Shown in pieces: positions 5,672 to 9,325 of a stretch of DNA of 9,325 bases. The translations under genes were made by a program, and so were the position numbers. Every line of letters begins with the position of its first letter. Positions within the stretch are counted from its first letter, which is position 1. The stretch is taken from contig JAMDCG010000025.1 of assembly GCA_023489425.1 (NCBI GenBank), forward strand, positions 1 through 9,325, read 5' to 3'. The notes under the pieces are model-generated. The model saw only the letters and a program-made list of their open reading frames with translations, searched no databases and was not told where the DNA came from. Source of the DNA: Thermoplasmatota archaeon. GTDB taxonomy: Archaea > Thermoplasmatota > Thermoplasmata > Thermoplasmatales > Thermoplasmataceae.

Positions 5672-7342
5672 TCAGTCAACCATTCTAGTAACCCACATTT
5701 CAATATCGTTCCTCTCCATTCCACCTGCTCCAAATACAATTTCAGGCATCCTCTTGACTTCTCTACTAACCTCAGGCTTGAATTCCATCTTTTCCATTAT
5801 ATCCCTGTCAATATCTATTCCCTCCGGAACTTCAGTTATGCAGAGGCCCTTTTCATTGAGCTCAAATACACACCTTTCAGTGAAATATTTTACCTTTTTA
5901 CCATATTTCAGTGCCTCACTACCGTTGAAGAAGATCTTATATACATTTTTCACGAACTTAAGTGTCCCGCCATCCTTAAGAATTTTCACCTTACCATCCT
6001 TAAACTGTAAATCTGTCTTTCCAGCCGTGAAGTTTCCAGCAAAAAGTGAGGTTGGAGATCCCTGGGCTATGACTGAAAAACCCCCAGGACCGGTTAGCTT
6101 GTTCGGTATATAGGATGGATTTACATTTCCAGTCCTGTCTACCTGGAGGAACCCCAGTGATGCAACATCTATAATTCCACCCTCATAATTGGAGAACATA
6201 TCTGGAATTGTTGAAAGGGCAAAGGCTCCCATTGAAACACCGAAATCCCCACCTGTAAGCGCTATTCCACCCCATGGTCCTGATTCTACAACTGTAACTA
6301 TATCTCTTGAATATCCTGCCCGGGAAAGAATGGAAGAAACAAGTGCCGGTATTCCCACCCCGAGGTTCAGCAATATTGTATTTCCCTTCTCCTTCCTCAT
6401 TTTTACAAGTTCTAATGCAATCCTCTTCGCAATTATCCCCTGGTTGTAAGGTACATCAGAGTTCTGCAGATCGTGAAGAATACTGTCCGTGATATTTGAT
6501 GGATTTATCTTGAAACAGGCCCTTGGGTCATATTCAAATGACGGTGCCTGCCAGTGAAACTCACGTGGACTTCTGACCACTATGTCGACCAGAGGATAGG
6601 GTACTTCAACCATTCTTGGAGCGAACTGTTTTTCGTTGTCCAGTAACTTAACCTGTGCAATCACAATTCCAGGATTTGGTCTGGCCTTAACTGCCTGAAC
6701 TATATTTATGACTGTTCCCCTTATGGGTTCATCCTCCATTGACAGACTTCCCATGATATCAGCTGAAGAAACCCTTACAAAACAGACATCAGGTTTTGGT
6801 GCTTCATAAAGAAGTAAGGGACTTCCTGAAATATTCAATTTTGTTATTTTACATATATTGCTCTTCTTTGCACTCTCGTTAAGGGTTCCACTGTCCTGAT
6901 CAGGATCTAGGAAGGTACCTATCCCAATTCTGGTGAGAAGACCCGGTCTCCCGGAGGCAACTTCCCTGAACCAGTAGGATGCGACACCAATTGGCCAGCC
7001 ATATACCGGTATCTTGTCTTCCATTGCAATCTTCTGCAGGTAAGGTGAGAATCCCATGAATGGGATGAGAAGTCCCCTGAAAAGTGAAAAGTCATTTGCT
7101 TCATACATTTCCCTGAGAATTATGTCTAGAGCCCTATCAACTGAAGCAGGAAGAGCATCTGTTTCCAGGAATAGATTTTTTGGATGACCTGTTAACTTAT
7201 AATTTTCATACAATTTCTTGATCAGGAATTCTGGAGTATTTGCAAGATTGAATCCTGAAATTGCCAGTGTAGAACCATCATTGATATTCTTTAAAAAATT
7301 TAGTTCCTGATTTTCTGTATATACCTGAACCATCTGAATCAT
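5672..7342 (-). CDS. Acyl-CoA:acetate/3-ketoacid CoA-transferase (family I, fused subunits)
   Basis: A 556-aa enzyme that moves CoA between carboxylic acids, in the single-chain form where alpha and beta halves are fused, as in E. coli YdiF and propionate CoA-transferase (about 520-530 aa). The alpha half (about 1-270) includes RIGIGTFLDPDQDSGTLNE (138-156). The beta half (about 300-540) carries LNLGVGIP (325-332) and the catalytic Glu E353 within VTVVESGPWGG (349-359), which forms the glutamyl-CoA thioester. DVASLGFLQVDRTGNVN (392-408) and the GPGGF block (418-422) also fit. All key residues look intact. The substrate is not decided: acetate, propionate, butyrate or a branched acid are possible. 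No thiolase, acyl-CoA dehydrogenase or hydratase gene lies beside it. It appears to be transcribed alone from a leaderless promoter. In a heterotroph living on peptides it could activate or recycle short organic acids. Confidence 0.9.
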   Translation of the reverse strand: MIQMVQVYTENQELNFLKNINDGSTLAISGFNLANTPEFLIKKLYENYKLTGHPKNLFLETDALPASVDRALDIILREMYEANDFSLFRGLLIPFMGFSPYLQKIAMEDKIPVYGWPIGVASYWFREVASGRPGLLTRIGIGTFLDPDQDSGTLNESAKKSNICKITKLNISGSPLLLYEAPKPDVCFVRVSSADIMGSLSMEDEPIRGTVINIVQAVKARPNPGIVIAQVKLLDNEKQFAPRMVEVPYPLVDIVVRSPREFHWQAPSFEYDPRACFKINPSNITDSILHDLQNSDVPYNQGIIAKRIALELVKMRKEKGNTILLNLGVGIPALVSSILSRAGYSRDIVTVVESGPWGGIALTGGDFGVSMGAFALSTIPDMFSNYEGGIIDVASLGFLQVDRTGNVNPSYIPNKLTGPGGFSVIAQGSPTSLFAGNFTAGKTDLQFKDGKVKILKDGGTLKFVKNVYKIFFNGSEALKYGKKVKYFTERCVFELNEKGLCITEVPEGIDIDRDIMEKMEFKPEVSREVKRMPEIVFGAGGMERNDIEMWVTRMVD

Positions 7343-7358
7343 TCATGTAGATTTATCC

Positions 7359-7376
7359 AATTAATTAATCCTTTGA
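7359..7376 (-). promoter_or_regulatory. BRE/TATA promoter of CoA-transferase gene
   Basis: On the minus strand an AAAGG element (7370-7374) precedes ATTAATTAATT, centred about 23 nt before the ATG at 7342. This is a purine-rich BRE plus TATA-type arrangement giving a leaderless mRNA. No Shine-Dalgarno is present. Confidence 0.45.
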
Positions 7377-7381
7377 AAAAG

Positions 7382-7397
7382 ATTAAGCATTCTTAAT
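7382..7397. repeat. Inverted repeat upstream of CoA-transferase promoter
   Basis: ATTAAG (7382-7387) and CTTAAT (7392-7397) are perfect arms around CATT. The repeat lies about 8 nt upstream of the BRE element, a common position for a regulator binding site in archaea. On the plus strand it is followed by T5, but no plus-strand gene needs a terminator here. Confidence 0.3.
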
Positions 7398-7483
7398 TTT
7401 TACATAATAATCGTTTAAAAATAACAATTAACAGCAAGTCTTCAATGTAACAAGAGATCATTTACTTCTATTAGGAACAAACC

Positions 7484-7497
7484 TACAGTTGCCTGTA
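7484..7497 (-). terminator. Weak hairpin after J-domain gene
   Basis: TACAG (7484-7488) and CTGTA (7493-7497) form a 5-bp stem with a 4-nt loop, 12 nt past the stop of the J-domain gene. The following minus-strand bases are only modestly T-rich, so termination here is uncertain. Confidence 0.2.
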
Positions 7498-7509
7498 ATG
7501 TATAGTATG

Positions 7510-8244
7510 TCAGTGAAATCTACCCTGTAAAAATTCATAGGCAGCATTTATTTCTTTTATTTTTTTCGTATAGTCAGAATTATCAGCATTCTCAGATAGG
7601 TCTGGATGATATTTCCTTACCATCTTCCTGTATGAAGATTTAATCAATTCCGGGTCTTCTGTTGGATTCATCTCAAGTATCTTGAACATTTCCGTCTCCA
7701 GTTGCGAACTGTCAGGATCATTATGAGTCTGCGGTTCATACCCGAATTTTAACCTGTATCTGTCATTATCAACGTACTCATAAAATATATCGTGATTCTC
7801 TTCAGGGAATCCATATGTCCTGATCGCGTCCATCATCTTTGAGAAACACAGTTTCCTGTCCTTCCTGTTTAGTGAATTGTCTATGGAATAGTAGATTTCA
7901 TTCAGGTAAGAATTGCTGCCGTCACTGAAATTACATAAGATTGCGAAGCTTTTGATAATATCAGGCAACCTCAGAGACCATCCCAACCTGCCGAATGAAT
8001 CGAAAACATTCTTCCTGTAAATGGGCTTTGCCTTTATACTATCACCAGTTATGTAAAACCTGATGATTCCCTTCCTGTCAGAGATGATGGAATCCTCAAT
8101 AATCCAGTAGATGAATATATTCTGGAATAACTTCTTTCCATTGAAGATACTGAGATCGGTTTGAAATTTAAGGAAACCGTTTTCTTTCTCAACTTTCAAA
8201 GGTTTGGGAAAATTAAAAAATGGAATCTCCTTTCCTTGCACCAT
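7510..8244 (-). CDS. Protein with C-terminal DnaJ (J) domain
   Basis: A 244-aa soluble protein. Residues 186-243 form a J-domain: MFKILEM start, helix II IKSSYRKMVRKYHPD (201-215) with the essential HPD at 213-215, and helix III IKEINAAYEFLQ (229-240). The J-domain should stimulate the ATPase of DnaK/Hsp70. The order is reversed from classical DnaJ, where the J-domain is N-terminal, and there is no Gly/Phe region or CxxCxGxG zinc repeat, so it is not the housekeeping DnaJ. The first 180 residues are unfamiliar; the helical, charged stretch 110-165 faintly recalls the TerB-like part of DjlA-type co-chaperones, but I would not assign it. No membrane segment is seen. No dnaK or grpE gene is nearby. 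It likely directs Hsp70 to a particular client recognised by the N-terminal part. It is divergent from the flavin-reductase gene. Confidence 0.8.
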   Translation of the reverse strand: MVQGKEIPFFNFPKPLKVEKENGFLKFQTDLSIFNGKKLFQNIFIYWIIEDSIISDRKGIIRFYITGDSIKAKPIYRKNVFDSFGRLGWSLRLPDIIKSFAILCNFSDGSNSYLNEIYYSIDNSLNRKDRKLCFSKMMDAIRTYGFPEENHDIFYEYVDNDRYRLKFGYEPQTHNDPDSSQLETEMFKILEMNPTEDPELIKSSYRKMVRKYHPDLSENADNSDYTKKIKEINAAYEFLQGRFH

Positions 8245-8263
8245 TCTGTAAAGGTATGGAATT

Positions 8264-8273
8264 TTCTATTAAG
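8264..8273 (-). promoter_or_regulatory. TATA-like box of J-domain gene
   Basis: On the minus strand CTTAATAGAA is centred about 24 nt before the ATG at 8244. No Shine-Dalgarno is seen, so the mRNA is probably leaderless. It lies within the 82-nt gap shared with the divergent flavin-reductase gene. Confidence 0.4.
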
Positions 8274-8298
8274 ATGTTTTGCAGGCTTTTGTGTAATG

Positions 8299-8307
8299 TT
8301 TTATATG
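8299..8307 (+). promoter_or_regulatory. TATA-like box of flavin-reductase gene
   Basis: TTTTATATG is centred about 24 nt before the ATG at 8327, indicating a leaderless transcript. A second similar box (TTTTATAAT, 8309-8317) is too close to serve this start. Confidence 0.55.
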
Positions 8308-8326
8308 GTTTTATAATGCGGGGTAG

Positions 8327-8827
8327 ATGATGAAAGAGGATTTAAACAGGTCACAGGACTATACTACAACTACAGTTGCACTGGTTACTTCAAGGACAAA
8401 CAATGATGTTAATGTTATGTCAGCTGAATGGTCCATAAGAGTTTCTATTGACCCTTTCCTTATTGGAGTCATGGTAGGATATCAGCGAGAAACTTACAAG
8501 CTAATTGCGGAATCGGGTGAATTTGGCATCAATTACTGCTCGGATGAGCAGGGAGAAATGGCACATATTGCAGGAAATTATTCCCTCAAAGACACAGATA
8601 AATTCAAGAAGGCAGGGATAAAGACATTTCAGGGAAAATTCATAAAAGCTCCGCTTATCACTGGTTGCATTTCTGTGTATGAATGCCGGGTAGTTAATGA
8701 ATTCAAAGTTGGTGATCACGCAGCGTTTATTGGTGAAGTACTGAATGGATATTATGATGATTCAAAGAGACCTCTGGTTTTCCACAGGGGAAAATTCTTT
8801 CATCTTGGTGATAGAATAGTACATTAG
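8327..8827 (+). CDS. Flavin reductase-like FMN-binding protein
   Basis: A 166-aa soluble protein of the flavin reductase/flavoredoxin family with an FMN-binding split barrel, at the usual length (about 160-190 aa). Family blocks visible in order are: VALVTS (18-23), NVMSAEWSIRVSIDPFLIGVMV (29-50) with the 'N-x-M-(S/T)-A...S-x-DP' FMN region, ETYKLIAESGEFGINYCS (55-72), GDHAAFIGEVL (128-138) and PLVFHRGKFFHLGD (149-162). It probably binds FMN as a dimer and uses NAD(P)H or ferredoxin-like donors to reduce flavin or a partner protein; the exact substrate is open. The paired ATGATG start makes the first Met uncertain by one residue; the first fits the promoter spacing. It is transcribed alone, divergent from the J-domain gene. 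Confidence 0.85.
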   Translation: MMKEDLNRSQDYTTTTVALVTSRTNNDVNVMSAEWSIRVSIDPFLIGVMVGYQRETYKLIAESGEFGINYCSDEQGEMAHIAGNYSLKDTDKFKKAGIKTFQGKFIKAPLITGCISVYECRVVNEFKVGDHAAFIGEVLNGYYDDSKRPLVFHRGKFFHLGDRIVH

Positions 8828-8975
8828 ACAATATAATTAAAATTCCGTATGATGATCAAATAGAACATAATCAATTGAATATGACCTGAGGATTACTAGT
8901 TTTAATAGAAAGACTGAAAATTTACATAAGTTAAGAAAGTGTTGATTAAAAATTTAAATTATTAATTAAATAGAT

Positions 8976-8992
8976 GGTTGTTTAGAACAACC
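8976..8992 (-). terminator. Hairpin containing the stop codon of the solute-binding gene
   Basis: GGTTGTT (8976-8982) and AACAACC (8986-8992) form a perfect 7-bp stem with a 3-nt loop. The stop codon (8984-8982) lies in the loop and arm. On the minus strand the hairpin is followed by A/T-rich DNA with a T5 run about 25 nt on. It may be a terminator or a 3'-end stabilising structure. Confidence 0.45.
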
Positions 8993-9325
8993 TGGTAAAA
9001 ATATTTGAGTCTGCCTGCATGGATGTTACGAATGCCTGTACGTTGTTAGATGTGTTTTGATTTGCTATTGCAACTGAGCTGGATGCTGATGATCCATGGT
9101 ATGATATTGTGAGCAGGTTATAGAAGTATCCAACAAATGCGTTATCAATGAATCCGTGTACATATGGCTGTACAAAGTATACATTATTAGGCATCGGTAG
9201 CCATATGTAAGCAGATAGATTGTATGTTATGTTGTATATTTCCATCATGTCATGTGCCTGGACAGTTGATGACTGGAAATCCAGAGTTGAGAACAGATTC
9301 TGTAAGGTCTTGTTATCTACGAATG
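8982..9325 (-). CDS. C-terminal part of probable peptide ABC transporter solute-binding protein (partial)
   Basis: The frame is open from the window edge to its stop, so only the last 113 residues or so are seen; the true start lies beyond 9325. The stretch DMMEIYNITYNLSAYIWLP followed by MPNNVYFVQPYVHGF resembles the C-terminal end of family 5 (oligopeptide/dipeptide type) substrate-binding proteins, where a 'Y...P.iwl....v.......v.G' pattern precedes the last strand. It would bind peptides or nickel-type ligands outside the cell. The tail is Ser/Asn-rich with sequons (NIT, NLS, NTS), consistent with an extracellular protein. No C-terminal membrane anchor is present, so anchoring must be N-terminal. 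The assignment rests on a short region and is moderate. Confidence 0.55.
   Translation of the reverse strand, partial: FVDNKTLQNLFSTLDFQSSTVQAHDMMEIYNITYNLSAYIWLPMPNNVYFVQPYVHGFIDNAFVGYFYNLLTISYHGSSASSSVAIANQNTSNNVQAFVTSMQADSNIFTRLF

Noticed and set aside
5640..6113. 157-codon plus-strand open frame
   Set aside because: It is antisense to the conserved CoA-transferase C-terminal half; its Ser/Leu/Pro-rich composition is typical of a shadow frame.
1..9325. CRISPR array, toxin-antitoxin pair or defence island
   Set aside because: No regularly spaced direct repeats, cas-like genes, nuclease motifs or small paired toxin-antitoxin genes were found on either strand.

Overview
The window looks like chromosomal DNA of an acidophilic archaeon, most likely a member of the Thermoplasmatales (Ferroplasma/Cuniculiplasma/Thermoplasma type). 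The evidence is moderate-to-low GC with AGA/AGG-rich arginine use, an archaeal tRNA with no encoded CCA, and A/T-rich TATA-like boxes centred about 23-26 nt before the start codon of most first genes, with no Shine-Dalgarno (leaderless pattern). The one clear Shine-Dalgarno belongs to an internal operon gene. An extracytoplasmic protein packed with N-glycosylation sequons also fits a wall-less acidophile. The assignment is inference, not a database match.

Layout. 1-335 is gene-poor and A/T-rich. 336-962 (minus) is a decayed IS630-type transposase, broken by stops and two frame changes, with residues at all three expected catalytic positions apparently altered. 1014-2003 (plus) encodes a ferritin-like/VIT1 fusion, a probable Fe2+/Mn2+ transporter. 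The gap at 2004-2305 may hold a short untranslated transcription unit, followed by tRNA-Arg(GCG) on the minus strand (2306-2379). 2536-5191 (plus) is a three-gene block: an exported, sequon-rich protein, an ABC-2 type permease and its ATPase, the last two translationally coupled. 5250-8244 is a minus-strand run: an unrecognised 124-aa protein, a family I CoA-transferase of about 556 aa, and a protein with a C-terminal J-domain. 8327-8827 (plus), divergent from the J-domain gene, is a flavin-reductase-like FMN-binding protein. 8982-9325 (minus) is the C-terminal end of a probable peptide-type solute-binding protein, cut by the window edge.

How the genes may work together. The tightest unit is permease plus ATPase, which should form one membrane exporter. 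The sequon-rich protein just upstream has its own likely terminator and promoter boundary, so it may be a surface partner or simply a neighbour. The other genes look like single-gene transcription units, each with its own promoter. I saw no CRISPR array, phage module, toxin-antitoxin pair or recognisable defence system. The least explained items are the sequon-rich protein with its ABC pair, the J-domain protein with an unfamiliar N-terminal region, and the possible small RNA at about 2197-2281.
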